In this document: one piece after another, positions 16,739 to 24,929 of the stretch
Position numbering within the stretch: the first letter of the stretch is position 1
Layout: the number at the start of each line of letters is the position of its first letter
Assembly: GCA_005880615.1 (NCBI GenBank)
Contig: VBID01000144.1
Location: forward strand, 1 to 37,267
Origin: Chloroflexota bacterium
Lineage (GTDB): Bacteria; Chloroflexota; Dormibacteria; CF-121
Direction: 5' to 3'
Length of the DNA: 37,267 nucleotides
Translations under genes and position numbers: made by a program
Notes under the pieces: model-generated
The model's input: the letters and a program-made list of their open reading frames with translations, nothing else
The model's database searches: none
Told to the model about the DNA's origin: nothing

Positions 16739-18735
16739 CTGTGGCGCTGCTTCTGCGCCAGGTCCACGAAAAAGCGGAGTGCGTCGGGGTTGGCCACCGC
16801 GCCCCGGCTGACCGCGCGGTCGACCGCCGTGCCAGTCAGAATCCGCTTGATGGGAACCTCGAGCTTCTTGCCGTTGAGAGTGGTCGGAATCTGGGGGACG
16901 GCCCAGATCTCGTCGGGCACGTGCCGAGGCGAGAGCTCGGTGCGCAGCGCCTGGTTGATCCGCCGCTTGAGCCCGTCGTCCAGCACGGCCCCGTCCTTCA
17001 GCACCACGAAGAGCAGCAGCGCGTCCTCGGAGCCAAGCCCTCCCAGGTCGACCACCAGGCTGTCGAGCACCTCGGGGACCTCGGCCACCACCCGGTAGAA
17101 CTCGCTGGTCCCCATCCGCACCCCGCCCCGTTTGAGCGTGGAGTCGGACCGTCCATAAATGATGTAGGTCCCTCGGTCGGTGATCTTGATCCAGTCGCCG
17201 TGCCGCCAGACGCCGGGAAATTTCTCGAAGTAGCTCTCCCGGTATCGCGTCCCGTCGGGATCGTTCCAGAAGAACAGTGGCATGGAGGGCATCGGCTCGG
17301 TGAGGACCAGCTCCCCAACCTCGCCCACCACGGCTTGACCGTTTTCGTCGAAGGCCTCCACCTTCGCTCCCAGGTAGGCGCACTGGATCTCGCCGCTGTG
17401 GACCGGGACCAGCGGACAGGACCCGACGAACGCCGTGCACACGTCCGTGCCGCCGCTCACCGAGCCCAACCAGATGTCGCGCTTTACCTCCTCGTAGACC
17501 CAGCGAAAGCCCTCGGGCGAGAGCGGGCCGCCGGTCGACCCCAGGGCGCGCACCCGCGACAGGTCGGCCTCGCGGGCGGGATGGAGATCGGCCTTGATGC
17601 AGGCCTGGATGTAGGAGGCGCTGGTGCCGAAGTAGGTGATGCCCGTGTGCTCGGCAAGCCGCCACAGTGCGTTCGGATCCGGGTAGGCAGGGCTGCCGTC
17701 GTAGAGCACGACCGTCGATCCGAGCAGCAGGTTCCCGATGATCAGGTTCCACATCATCCAGCCGGTAGTGGTGAACCAGAACAGCCGGTCGTCCGGTTTC
17801 ATATCCATCTGCAGCCCTAGCGACTTCAAGTGCTCGAGCAGGATGCCGCCGTGACCATGGACGATTGCCTTGGGCAGGCCGGTGGTGCCCGACGAGTAGA
17901 GGATCCAGAGCGCGTGGTCGAAGGGAACGGGCTCAAATCGCAGCTCTGACGGCTTGGCCAGCAGGTCCGGCCAGGGCCGCACGCGCGACAACGATGCCGT
18001 GTCCGGCTGTGCTGTCAGATAGGGCACGATCACGGTGGCTTCCAGTGAGGGCAGCTCGGCCTGGATCCGGCGAATTTCGTCTATCCGGTTGAAGGCTTTC
18101 CCGCCGTACCGGTACCCGTCTACGGCAAACAGGACCCGGGGCTCGATCTGCTGGAACCGGTCCACCACCGCCCGGATGCCGAAGTCGGGGGAACAGGACG
18201 ACCAGATGGCACCCAGGCTGGCCGTGGCCAGGAAGGCAACCAGGGTCTCCGGGATGTTGGGCAGGTAGGCCGCCACCCGGTCGCCAGCCTTTACGCCAAG
18301 GGAACGCAGTCCAGCGGCCACCGCCCCCACCTGCTCGGCCAGCTCGGCATAGGTCAGGTCGCGAGCCGCCCCCGATTCGGACCAAAAGACCACGGCCACA
18401 TGGCTATCGCGCCGCCGCAACGCGTGCTCCGCGTAGTTCAGCTGTGCTCCCGGGAACCAGCGCGCTCCCGGCATTCGGCGCTCGGCGAGGGCCTGGGCGG
18501 CCGGCCGGTGGCCGCGAACGTCGAAGAAATCCCAGATCGAGGACCAGAAGCCCTCCAGATCGTTCACGGACCATCGCCAGAGTTCGGGGTAGGTATCGAA
18601 GCGCAGACCTCGTTGCTGGCGAAGCCAAAGCATGTATCGGGTGATGGTCGCTGCGCTAGTCAGCGCCTTGGGTGGCGACCACAGAAGCTCACCCTCGACC
18701 GCGGGCCGACGAGGCGTGGGAGCGGGGCTGCTCAC
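16735..18735 (-). CDS. Acetoacetyl-CoA synthetase
   Basis: This adenylate-forming acyl-CoA synthetase (666 residues, normal for the family of about 650) activates acetoacetate with ATP and CoA. An N-terminal ACS-type extension with FWSSIWDFFDVRG and PGARWFPGAQLNYAEH is typical of acetoacetyl-CoA synthetases. The AMP-binding P-loop is LYSSGTTGLPKAIVHGHGG, and WFTTTGWMMWNLIIG and GGTDVCTAFVGSCPLVPVHS follow. The C-terminal hinge region is GRSDSTLKRGGVRMGTSEFY, and the acyl-adenylate lysine motif is TLNGKKLEVPIKRIL. The GTG at 18735 is the likely start. It converges on the CoA-transferase operon with overlapping stops. Role: salvage of acetoacetate or ketone bodies into acetyl-CoA or polyester metabolism. 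Confidence 0.94.
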   Translation of the reverse strand: MSSPAPTPRRPAVEGELLWSPPKALTSAATITRYMLWLRQQRGLRFDTYPELWRWSVNDLEGFWSSIWDFFDVRGHRPAAQALAERRMPGARWFPGAQLNYAEHALRRRDSHVAVVFWSESGAARDLTYAELAEQVGAVAAGLRSLGVKAGDRVAAYLPNIPETLVAFLATASLGAIWSSCSPDFGIRAVVDRFQQIEPRVLFAVDGYRYGGKAFNRIDEIRRIQAELPSLEATVIVPYLTAQPDTASLSRVRPWPDLLAKPSELRFEPVPFDHALWILYSSGTTGLPKAIVHGHGGILLEHLKSLGLQMDMKPDDRLFWFTTTGWMMWNLIIGNLLLGSTVVLYDGSPAYPDPNALWRLAEHTGITYFGTSASYIQACIKADLHPAREADLSRVRALGSTGGPLSPEGFRWVYEEVKRDIWLGSVSGGTDVCTAFVGSCPLVPVHSGEIQCAYLGAKVEAFDENGQAVVGEVGELVLTEPMPSMPLFFWNDPDGTRYRESYFEKFPGVWRHGDWIKITDRGTYIIYGRSDSTLKRGGVRMGTSEFYRVVAEVPEVLDSLVVDLGGLGSEDALLLFVVLKDGAVLDDGLKRRINQALRTELSPRHVPDEIWAVPQIPTTLNGKKLEVPIKRILTGTAVDRAVSRGAVANPDALRFFVDLAQKQRHS

Positions 18736-18756
18736 CCTGCGAACGCTAGCAAACCG

Positions 18757-19452
18757 TCATGCCGCGGCAATGTCCAGGGCTCGCCAGCCGGCCTCGAAGC
18801 CATTGCACGGTGTGTGACAGGCTGGGCATTGGTCACCCAGCTCACCCGAGACCGACCCTCCGCAGGAATGGCACTGGATCGGGTTGTGGGCCCGAACCAG
18901 GGTCCAGCGCTCGGAGAATCCTTTGCCCCTCATGTCGACCCTCATGCCCTGGCATGCTGGCGCTGATGCCGCCTCCCAGAACATCATGCTGTACCCAGCT
19001 GGAGCGAGGGCTCCCGGTTGTTCGCCAAGGCGGCGAAAGAGCGAGGCGGCCAGGTATGGCTTTCCGAGGTCCAGCTTGGCGCTGCATCGGGCGCGCAGAA
19101 TGGCGAGCGCGGGCGCGGAACACGTGCGCAGGTATGGCCAGGGCCGCTGCGAGCCCCCCAGCTTGAGGGTGAGTCCGGCAGCGCCTGGTTCGGCATCCGC
19201 GGATGCAGGAATCCGGGGGTCCCCCTCCTGGTCGGTGATCTCAGCCTGGCGGACCTCCACTTCGGCGGCAAAGCGCCGCGTTGTGGCAGCTCCGCTCTTA
19301 AATCCCAGCGCGACGAAGGCGAGGCCGACCAGGGAGATCGCGACCACCAGGACTCCGGCCAGCATCTGGGTCCACCCGTCCACCGGGGAGCTGCGGCCAA
19401 AGGACCCGAGTACCAACACGATCAACTCGGCAGAGAAGGCCGGGATCATCAC
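18757..19452 (-). CDS. Unrecognised membrane protein with C-terminal zinc ribbon
   Basis: This 231-residue protein has two N-terminal hydrophobic helices (about residues 4-18 and 29-50). A mixed, mostly polar middle region follows, and then a C-terminal zinc ribbon with CHSCGG and CPACHTPC spaced by about ten residues. The central stretch is not recognised. Such membrane/zinc-ribbon proteins are common in GC-rich soil bacteria and usually lack an assigned role. GTG 19452 or ATG 19449 could start it; neither has a strong ribosome-binding site. It lies 30 bp after the phosphoesterase gene and 21 bp before acetoacetyl-CoA synthetase on the same strand, so the three may be cotranscribed. Competing plus-strand frames look like shadows. 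Confidence 0.6.
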   Translation of the reverse strand: MMIPAFSAELIVLVLGSFGRSSPVDGWTQMLAGVLVVAISLVGLAFVALGFKSGAATTRRFAAEVEVRQAEITDQEGDPRIPASADAEPGAAGLTLKLGGSQRPWPYLRTCSAPALAILRARCSAKLDLGKPYLAASLFRRLGEQPGALAPAGYSMMFWEAASAPACQGMRVDMRGKGFSERWTLVRAHNPIQCHSCGGSVSGELGDQCPACHTPCNGFEAGWRALDIAAA

Positions 19453-19482
19453 CAGCTCAACGGGCAGAGCGGTACAGGCCTT

Positions 19483-20481
19483 CTAACGAAAGGCTTCGAG
19501 CATGGCGGGGTGCGACGCCGCATGACCCAGCGGGGCCAAATGCCAGGCATCCTCGATGGTCCGCAGCAGGTTGTCGTGGCTCTCAAGAACCGACGACTGG
19601 AACCCGGTTCGGCCAGAGGGTGAGATGACCAGAGTCGCCACCCGGCCGCCCCAGGAGTCCGCATACCCGGCGCTGCTCGACCCCTCGTCCCAGGTGATGA
19701 ACAGCACGCCGCCATCGCGCCAGGCCGCCGACCCCAGGATCTGGGGGACCACGGTCGCTAGCCAGGAGTCGCCCACGCTGGTGGCGCAGTCATGCATGTC
19801 GTTGCACAGGTTGGGCGTGATCCAGGCGTAGTTGGGCAGCGTGCCGCTCGAGAGGTCGCTGGAGAACGCGCTGAAGGGCACCACGTGGGCGGCGCAGCGC
19901 GCCGGGTCGTTCCGGATATCGGTGAAGTAGACGAACGGATTGTGCTTCTGCGCATACCCGCCCGCGGAGCCGCCCAGGTAACAGGCTGAGGGCATGCCCT
20001 CCATGTACGCTCGCCAGCTCCGGCCGCTAGCCTCGACCTGGTCGGCAATATTGGGGGCGCTGACGAAACAGGTCGTGCAGTCGCTTTGGATCCCGAAGGT
20101 ATCGCCGGCGGCCAGGGCCAGGTAATTCGGCAGGCTGGGGTGCGAGACGCCGAAATAGTTGGAGGCCAGGGCGTAGCTCCGCGCCAGGGAGTTGATGTAG
20201 GGGGCTGCCGGGTTGCCAATGACCGCCCCGTACTCCCGGTTCTCCATCACGACCAGGAACACGTGGCTGAAGTCTGGCAGCCCGATCGAGGACGTCGGAC
20301 TGGGACGCACCGGCGCCCGGCGGAGCAGGTTCCAGTCCACCGGCCCAGTCGGCTCCGGAGGCCCGCCCCCCAGGCTCGCCCGCGCCGGGACTGGCGGACG
20401 ATGGGCAGCCACCACGAAGGCCGCGGGAGCGGCCAGTAGGAGGCCGGCGCCCAGCGCGATCAGGGCATTCTTGCGGGACAT
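19483..20481 (-). CDS. Secreted phosphoesterase (PF04185-type acid phosphatase)
   Basis: The 332-residue protein begins with a signal peptide or membrane anchor (ALIALGAGLLLAAPAAFVVAA). A phosphoesterase domain of the phospholipase C/acid phosphatase family follows. The metal-site motifs are present in order: FLVVMENREYGAVIG (the E-N region), GVSHPSLPNYLALAAGDTFG, WITPNLCNDMHDC, SWLATVVPQIL and VLFITWDEGS. It is expected to act outside the membrane, releasing phosphate from organic phosphate esters or phosphoinositides. Four of its Cys residues are positioned for disulfides. ATG 20481 starts the signal peptide; the frame extends to 20790 but the extra part is not signal-like. It diverges from the small gene at 20606 across 124 bp. 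Confidence 0.86.
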   Translation of the reverse strand: MSRKNALIALGAGLLLAAPAAFVVAAHRPPVPARASLGGGPPEPTGPVDWNLLRRAPVRPSPTSSIGLPDFSHVFLVVMENREYGAVIGNPAAPYINSLARSYALASNYFGVSHPSLPNYLALAAGDTFGIQSDCTTCFVSAPNIADQVEASGRSWRAYMEGMPSACYLGGSAGGYAQKHNPFVYFTDIRNDPARCAAHVVPFSAFSSDLSSGTLPNYAWITPNLCNDMHDCATSVGDSWLATVVPQILGSAAWRDGGVLFITWDEGSSSAGYADSWGGRVATLVISPSGRTGFQSSVLESHDNLLRTIEDAWHLAPLGHAASHPAMLEAFR

Positions 20482-20605
20482 CTTGCGCAAAATTGATCTC
20501 CACCGACGTTCTCTGCGGTCACCCGCTGGTCCGGAAGTAGCCTGACACAACAAGCCAGGAACTATTTGGGGTTGGAATGCGTTAAAGAAGGTAGGAAGCG
20601 CTGCC

Positions 20606-20800
20606 ATGAAATCCCTCCCGCCCGAGACCGCGTTCGCCGCCTGGGAATACCTGGAGTCTCTGGACCCGGGCGGGTTGACGCGCCTCCAGGTTGAAGTCCG
20701 CAGCCTGTGGCCGGCCACGGCCGCGCTCAAGGGACTGGACTTCGACCGCGCCCTGTTGGCCTTCATCGCCGAGCGCTGCCTGACTAACAAGGCCGCATAG
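20606..20800 (+). CDS. Small hypothetical protein, 64 residues
   Basis: The frame starts with MKSLPPETAFAAWEYLESLD and ends TNKAA. It is soluble-looking and mostly helical, with an acidic N-terminal half, and contains LDFDRALLAFIAERCL. A GGAAG ribosome-binding site sits 7 bases before the ATG, which supports translation. No family is recognised. It precedes the TPR gene on the same strand by 64 bp. A longer minus-strand frame crosses it but lacks supporting features. Confidence 0.5.
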   Translation: MKSLPPETAFAAWEYLESLDPGGLTRLQVEVRSLWPATAALKGLDFDRALLAFIAERCLTNKAA

Positions 20801-20864
20801 CTTTTTCGGCAGACGCAAGGGCCCCTCCGCCGGCCCGTTACTCGCAGCGAGATCGGGTCGCCGT

Positions 20865-21836
20865 ATGCCGAACAATCAAGCGCTGGCGCTGATTCGCCAG
20901 CACAAGTTCGAGGATGCCCTGCCGCTGCTGGCCGCCGACCTGAAGGCGCATCCCCAGGATCCGTACACCGCCTATTACCTCGCCTACGCCTTCGTGGGCG
21001 CCAAAGACCATGCGCCCGCCCTCGCCCTGCTGACCTCGCTGCTTGATGCCCATCCCGACCTGACCGATGCTCGCGTGCTGCTCGGGCTGGCTCGGATCCG
21101 CGCCTCCGACTTTCCGGGGGCCACCAACGCCTACCAGGCGGTCCTGACCAAAGACCCGCAGCACCCGGCCGCGCTGCTCGGGTTGGGGATGATCCACTAC
21201 TGGAGCCACGAGTATCCCCTGGCCGAGGATTACCTGGATCGCGCCTTGCGACGCAATCCCGAGGCGCGCGATGCGCTGGTGTTCAAGGCCGACATTCGCT
21301 TTTCCGAGGGCGAGATCTCCGAGGCCATGAACTTGCTCAAGGAAGCGCAACGGGTCCGCCGGCCGGCGCTGCCTGAAGTCGACGACCTGGAGCTCAACGA
21401 CCGTCTGGCCCGGTGCCAGGCCCAGCTGGAGCCGCTCCGGCTGGCGCGGGGCGGCCTGCCGCCACTCCCGGGCTGGGTGATGGGGGTGATGGCAGCCAGC
21501 TTCACGGTCACGCTGCTGTCGCTGATCGCCGTCCCGGGCGAGTGGCAGGGTCTGAGCGCCTACCACGACGGCCGCGCCCGCCTGACGGGCGGCGATTACC
21601 CCGGGTGCGCGGTCAGCATGTCGGTCGCCGTCAGCAACGTATCCGACTCGCCCAAGGCCTGGGCCTACGCCGCCTATTGTCACCTGCTAGACAAAGACAT
21701 CCGGGCGGGGTTGGCGGAATGGGAAACCGCCCAGGCCCTGGAGCCGAGCATCCAGCTCGATAGCCAGGCTGACCAGCTGGCGCTGCTGGCCAAGGTCAGG
21801 GCTGCCCACCTTCAGCCCAAGGTTGGTGCGCACTGA
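20865..21836 (+). CDS. TPR-repeat protein with a transmembrane segment
   Basis: This 323-residue protein has at least four tetratricopeptide repeats in residues 1-165 (for example FEDALPLLAADLKAHPQDP, ARIRASDFPGATNAYQAVL, HYWSHEYPLAEDYLDRALRR and ISEAMNLLKEAQR). A linker with LPPLPGW leads to one hydrophobic helix (about 204-222, VMGVMAASFTVTLLSLIAV). A C-terminal helical region with further TPR-like units follows (PKAWAYAAYCHLLDKDIRAG). It is likely a membrane-anchored scaffold. Its stop overlaps the start of the next membrane protein by one base (TGATG), which suggests they act together. Confidence 0.82.
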   Translation: MPNNQALALIRQHKFEDALPLLAADLKAHPQDPYTAYYLAYAFVGAKDHAPALALLTSLLDAHPDLTDARVLLGLARIRASDFPGATNAYQAVLTKDPQHPAALLGLGMIHYWSHEYPLAEDYLDRALRRNPEARDALVFKADIRFSEGEISEAMNLLKEAQRVRRPALPEVDDLELNDRLARCQAQLEPLRLARGGLPPLPGWVMGVMAASFTVTLLSLIAVPGEWQGLSAYHDGRARLTGGDYPGCAVSMSVAVSNVSDSPKAWAYAAYCHLLDKDIRAGLAEWETAQALEPSIQLDSQADQLALLAKVRAAHLQPKVGAH

Positions 21837-22747
21837 TGGGCGAACCGGCCCCGCTGCAGCCCGACCTGCCCTTCGATCTAGAACCACCCGCTCCTGCGCC
21901 CCGCTCGCCCAAGCCGGCTGAGGCAGCCGCGCCGCCCGTCCCCACCGAGCCGCCATCCCAGCCGGCGTGGCGGCCCACCGTGGTCGAGCCCCCCGGACCC
22001 CCACTCACTCAGCAGATCCTGGACCGCGTTCGCGGCCTGCCCTGGGCGCAGTCGCGCGCCCTGGCCGGGCGGGCCCTGGGCGGCAGCCGGGGCATCGGCG
22101 CCGTGGCCGCCCGCATCCTCCGGGCCATCGGGAGGGTCGCGGGAACCCTGATCGTCCGCAGCGCTCCCTACGCCATTGCCCTGGCCCGCAACATTGCTCG
22201 GGCCGGCCTGGTGAAGGCGGCGCTACGCATGGCCGCGCTGGCAATCCACATTGGCGGCTTCCCGGCGGTCGTGACCCGAACCGCCATCCAGCTGACCGTC
22301 GTCCATCGGGCCGGGCTGGAGGTGGAGAGCGTGACCTACTTCGAGACTCGCGATCCCGCCGGCTATGTCATCTACCAGGCGCCCGCCGAGCTGCGCACCG
22401 GCCTGGCGGCGGCCTTCGTTCCGACGGCGGTGCTGGCGGCCCTGGCCATCCTCTGCCTGGCGCCGGCCCTGACTCCCCGGTTCATCCTGCACCTTCATCC
22501 CAACCTGTTGACCTGGCTCGAGATCTGGCTCGGACTGGGCTTCGCCGCCCACGCCTTGCCCAGCTACGACGAGGCGGCGCCGCTGGCGGAGCAGGCTCGA
22601 GCGGGACTCGGCAAGGCCGATCCGCTGGCCCTGCTCACCGTCATGCCCTCCTACCTGGTGGCGTGGCTGACGCGGTTCGGAGCGGTTCCACCAGCGGCCC
22701 TCGGAATTGCGGGTGCACTCTGGGCGTCCAGGGCCATTTTTCACTAG
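21836..22747 (+). CDS. Integral membrane protein of unknown function
   Basis: The 303-residue product has a long Pro/Ala-rich N-terminus (about 1-58), an Arg/Ala-rich amphipathic region (about 60-135), and a C-terminal half with several hydrophobic helices. It contains IHIGGFPAVVTRTAIQLTV, VIYQAPAELRTGLAAAFVPT and FAAHALPSYDEAAPLAEQAR. The H-A-x-P-S-x-x-D-A pattern recalls a group of polytopic proteins related to membrane metalloproteases, but no HExxH motif is present, so no enzymatic role is claimed. It is translationally linked to the preceding TPR protein (TGATG). Confidence 0.7.
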   Translation: MGEPAPLQPDLPFDLEPPAPAPRSPKPAEAAAPPVPTEPPSQPAWRPTVVEPPGPPLTQQILDRVRGLPWAQSRALAGRALGGSRGIGAVAARILRAIGRVAGTLIVRSAPYAIALARNIARAGLVKAALRMAALAIHIGGFPAVVTRTAIQLTVVHRAGLEVESVTYFETRDPAGYVIYQAPAELRTGLAAAFVPTAVLAALAILCLAPALTPRFILHLHPNLLTWLEIWLGLGFAAHALPSYDEAAPLAEQARAGLGKADPLALLTVMPSYLVAWLTRFGAVPPAALGIAGALWASRAIFH

Positions 22748-22774
22748 TCCTGACAATGCGCTACCCTGTCCGGC

Positions 22775-23329
22775 GTGAACCGCGGGCGCTGGGTGGCCGT
22801 CGCCGCCCTTCCCGTCCTGCTGGCGGGCTGTAGCCTGACCGGCGATGAGACCCCGGCTTCGACGCTGCACGCCCCGGCTTCGGCGCCGGCAGGCCTGTGC
22901 CAGAGCGGGCAGGCCTACGCGCATGCCACCCTCGGCTACCACGCCTGCTTTCCCAATGGCTGGCGACAGCGCGATTACACGGCCGAGCCTGGCGCGAACG
23001 GGGCCCTGAGCGTGGTGGCGTTCGGCCCCGACGCCACTGTCCCGACCCACGTCCCGGCGGCGACCGAGTTCGCGGTCCCCATCGAAGTCCGGGTGGTCGG
23101 CGGCGCCAAGGCCGGATTTGAATCCAGCCTCACCGCCGGCAACCAGGTCGACCACGTCACCGTCGCGGGGGTGACGGCCGATCGGATCCGGGTCACCCAG
23201 GATGGCCCCGCCCAGGGCGCGGTCATCGTAGTCTTCGAGTACCAGGGCGACACCTTTGAATTGGAAAAGGGACCCGGCAGCAGCTACCAGCCCGAGTTCG
23301 AGACCTTCCTGGCCAGCTTCGGGTTCTAG
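22775..23329 (+). CDS. Small secreted lipoprotein
   Basis: The 184-residue protein starts at GTG 22775 and has a short signal peptide ending in the lipobox LLAGC (Cys-19). A Thr/Pro/Ala linker follows, then a mostly beta-strand domain (about 42-184) containing ATLGYHACFPNGWRQRDYT and ending ETFLASFGF. The G-Y-x-x-C-x-P-x-x-W pattern resembles PsbP-like or LpqN-like extracytoplasmic domains, but the family was not firmly recognised. The stop TAG overlaps the stop of the convergent benzoate-CoA ligase gene (CTAG, 23326-23329). It lies 27 bp after the membrane protein gene and may be transcribed with it. Confidence 0.75.
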   Translation: MNRGRWVAVAALPVLLAGCSLTGDETPASTLHAPASAPAGLCQSGQAYAHATLGYHACFPNGWRQRDYTAEPGANGALSVVAFGPDATVPTHVPAATEFAVPIEVRVVGGAKAGFESSLTAGNQVDHVTVAGVTADRIRVTQDGPAQGAVIVVFEYQGDTFELEKGPGSSYQPEFETFLASFGF

Positions 23330-24924
23330 CTGACCTCGACCGGCGGACGGGATGGCGCGGCCGCTTGCTCGCGCAGCTTGTAGCGCTGGATCTTGCCGGT
23401 GGCAGTCTTGGGCACCTGGGCGACGAACTCGACCCAGCGAGGGTATTTGTGGGGCGCGATGCGGGCCTTCACGAATTCCTGCAGCTCGACGGCCAGGGCG
23501 TCCGTGCCCAGCCCACCCTGGCGCAACACCACGAACGCCTTGGGCTTGATCAGCCCCTCATCATCGGCCAGGCCGATCACGGCGCACTCCAGCACGGCCT
23601 GGTGCGCCATCAGGGCTGCCTCCACCTCGACCGGGGAAACCCACTGGCCGGAGACCTTGAGCATGTCGTCGGTCCGGCCGGCGTACCAGAAGAAGCCGTC
23701 GCTGTCACGGACGTATTTATCACCGGTGCGGATCCAATCGCCCTCGATGGTCCGCTTGGTCTTCTCGTGCTGGTTCCAGTAGTAGGCACAGGTGGAATCG
23801 CCTTTGACCAGCAGGTTGCCGATCTCGCCGTTGGGCACCCGCCGATCGATGTCGTCCACTACCCGGGCTTCGTACCCGGGCACGAGGGTCCCGCTGCTGC
23901 CCGGCCGGACCTGCCCCGGGCGGTTGGAGATGAAGATGTGCAGCACTTCGGTGGAGCCGATGCCGTCCAGGATCTCGACCCCATACCGCTCCTGCCAGCG
24001 CTGGTAGAGCACGGGCGGCAGCCCTTCCCCGGCGGAGACGCAGGCCCGCACGGACTGGAAGGTCTGGCGCTCGTCCTGGCTGCTGAGGATGGCGGCGTAA
24101 TTGGTGGGCACCGAGAAGAACAGCGTGGGGCGGTGGCGGGTCACGTTGTCGAGCACCCGGCGGGGTTCGGGCCGTCCCGGGTCGAGCACGGTCGACCCGC
24201 CCACCCAGAAGGGGAAGTACAGGGCGTTCCCCAGGCCGTAGGCGAAGAACAGCTTGGCGACCGAGTAGGTCCGGTCGGCCGCCGTGATGGCCAGCACCTG
24301 CCGCGCATAGGCCTCGCAGCAGACGAGCATGTCGTGCTGCAGATGGACGGCCGCCTTGGGCATGCCCGTGGTTCCTGAGGTGTACAGCCAGAACGCCACG
24401 TCATCGGGCGATCGCCGCTCGGCGGCTAGGGTCCCCGGCGCGGCGGCCAGGAGGGTCTTGTAATCGTGCCGCCGGATGTCGCCGCGGCCAGGAGCGGTCT
24501 CCCCATCGACGACGACCAGGTGGCGGAGATACCGAGCCTCCGCCAGGGCGGGCTCCAGCTCCGGCAGCAGGGCGCCGCTCACCAGGGCGACCGGCGCCCG
24601 TGAGTCGTTCAGCATGAATCGGTAATCCGCGGCCCGCAGGCTGGTATTCACGGGGACCGGCACCAGCCCGGCCTTGATAGCCCCGAAGAAGGTGGCCGCA
24701 AACTCCGGGCCGTCCAGCACCAGCATCAGCACGCGCTGCTCTGGCTGCAGGCCGAGGCCGAGCAGGAGGTTGCCGGTCCGGTTGACCATCTCCTGGACCT
24801 GGCGATAGGTGAACTGCTTGTCCTGGCAGAGGATGGCCACCGCTTCGCCCCGTCCTTCGTCGATGTTGCGGTCGACGAAGAGGGTCGCCACATTCATCGG
24901 GTCGGGGAAGCGCCCTTCGCCCAC
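23326..24924 (-). CDS. Benzoate-CoA ligase family protein
   Basis: This AMP-forming acyl-CoA ligase (532 residues) activates an aromatic or related carboxylic acid to its CoA thioester. The N-terminus (NVATLFVDRNIDEGRGEAVA) and VPVPVNTSLRAADYRFMLND are typical of the BclA/BadA benzoate-CoA ligase group. The P-loop is WLYTSGTTGMPKAAVHLQHD, and the adenine motif region is ILDGIGSTEVLHIFISN. The hinge is YAGRTDDMLKVSGQWVSP and the catalytic lysine is in KTATGKIQRYKL. GTG 24924, five bases after the modC stop, is my preferred start; ATG 24897 is an alternative. It is the last gene of the molybdate operon. Its acid substrate is not fixed by sequence. Confidence 0.88.
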   Translation of the reverse strand: MGEGRFPDPMNVATLFVDRNIDEGRGEAVAILCQDKQFTYRQVQEMVNRTGNLLLGLGLQPEQRVLMLVLDGPEFAATFFGAIKAGLVPVPVNTSLRAADYRFMLNDSRAPVALVSGALLPELEPALAEARYLRHLVVVDGETAPGRGDIRRHDYKTLLAAAPGTLAAERRSPDDVAFWLYTSGTTGMPKAAVHLQHDMLVCCEAYARQVLAITAADRTYSVAKLFFAYGLGNALYFPFWVGGSTVLDPGRPEPRRVLDNVTRHRPTLFFSVPTNYAAILSSQDERQTFQSVRACVSAGEGLPPVLYQRWQERYGVEILDGIGSTEVLHIFISNRPGQVRPGSSGTLVPGYEARVVDDIDRRVPNGEIGNLLVKGDSTCAYYWNQHEKTKRTIEGDWIRTGDKYVRDSDGFFWYAGRTDDMLKVSGQWVSPVEVEAALMAHQAVLECAVIGLADDEGLIKPKAFVVLRQGGLGTDALAVELQEFVKARIAPHKYPRWVEFVAQVPKTATGKIQRYKLREQAAAPSRPPVEVS

Positions 24925-24929
24925 GTCTC

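Noticed and set aside
18884-19486. Plus-strand 200-codon frame over the zinc-ribbon membrane protein
   Set aside because: The minus strand shows two transmembrane helices and paired CxxC motifs; the plus-strand frame shows nothing.
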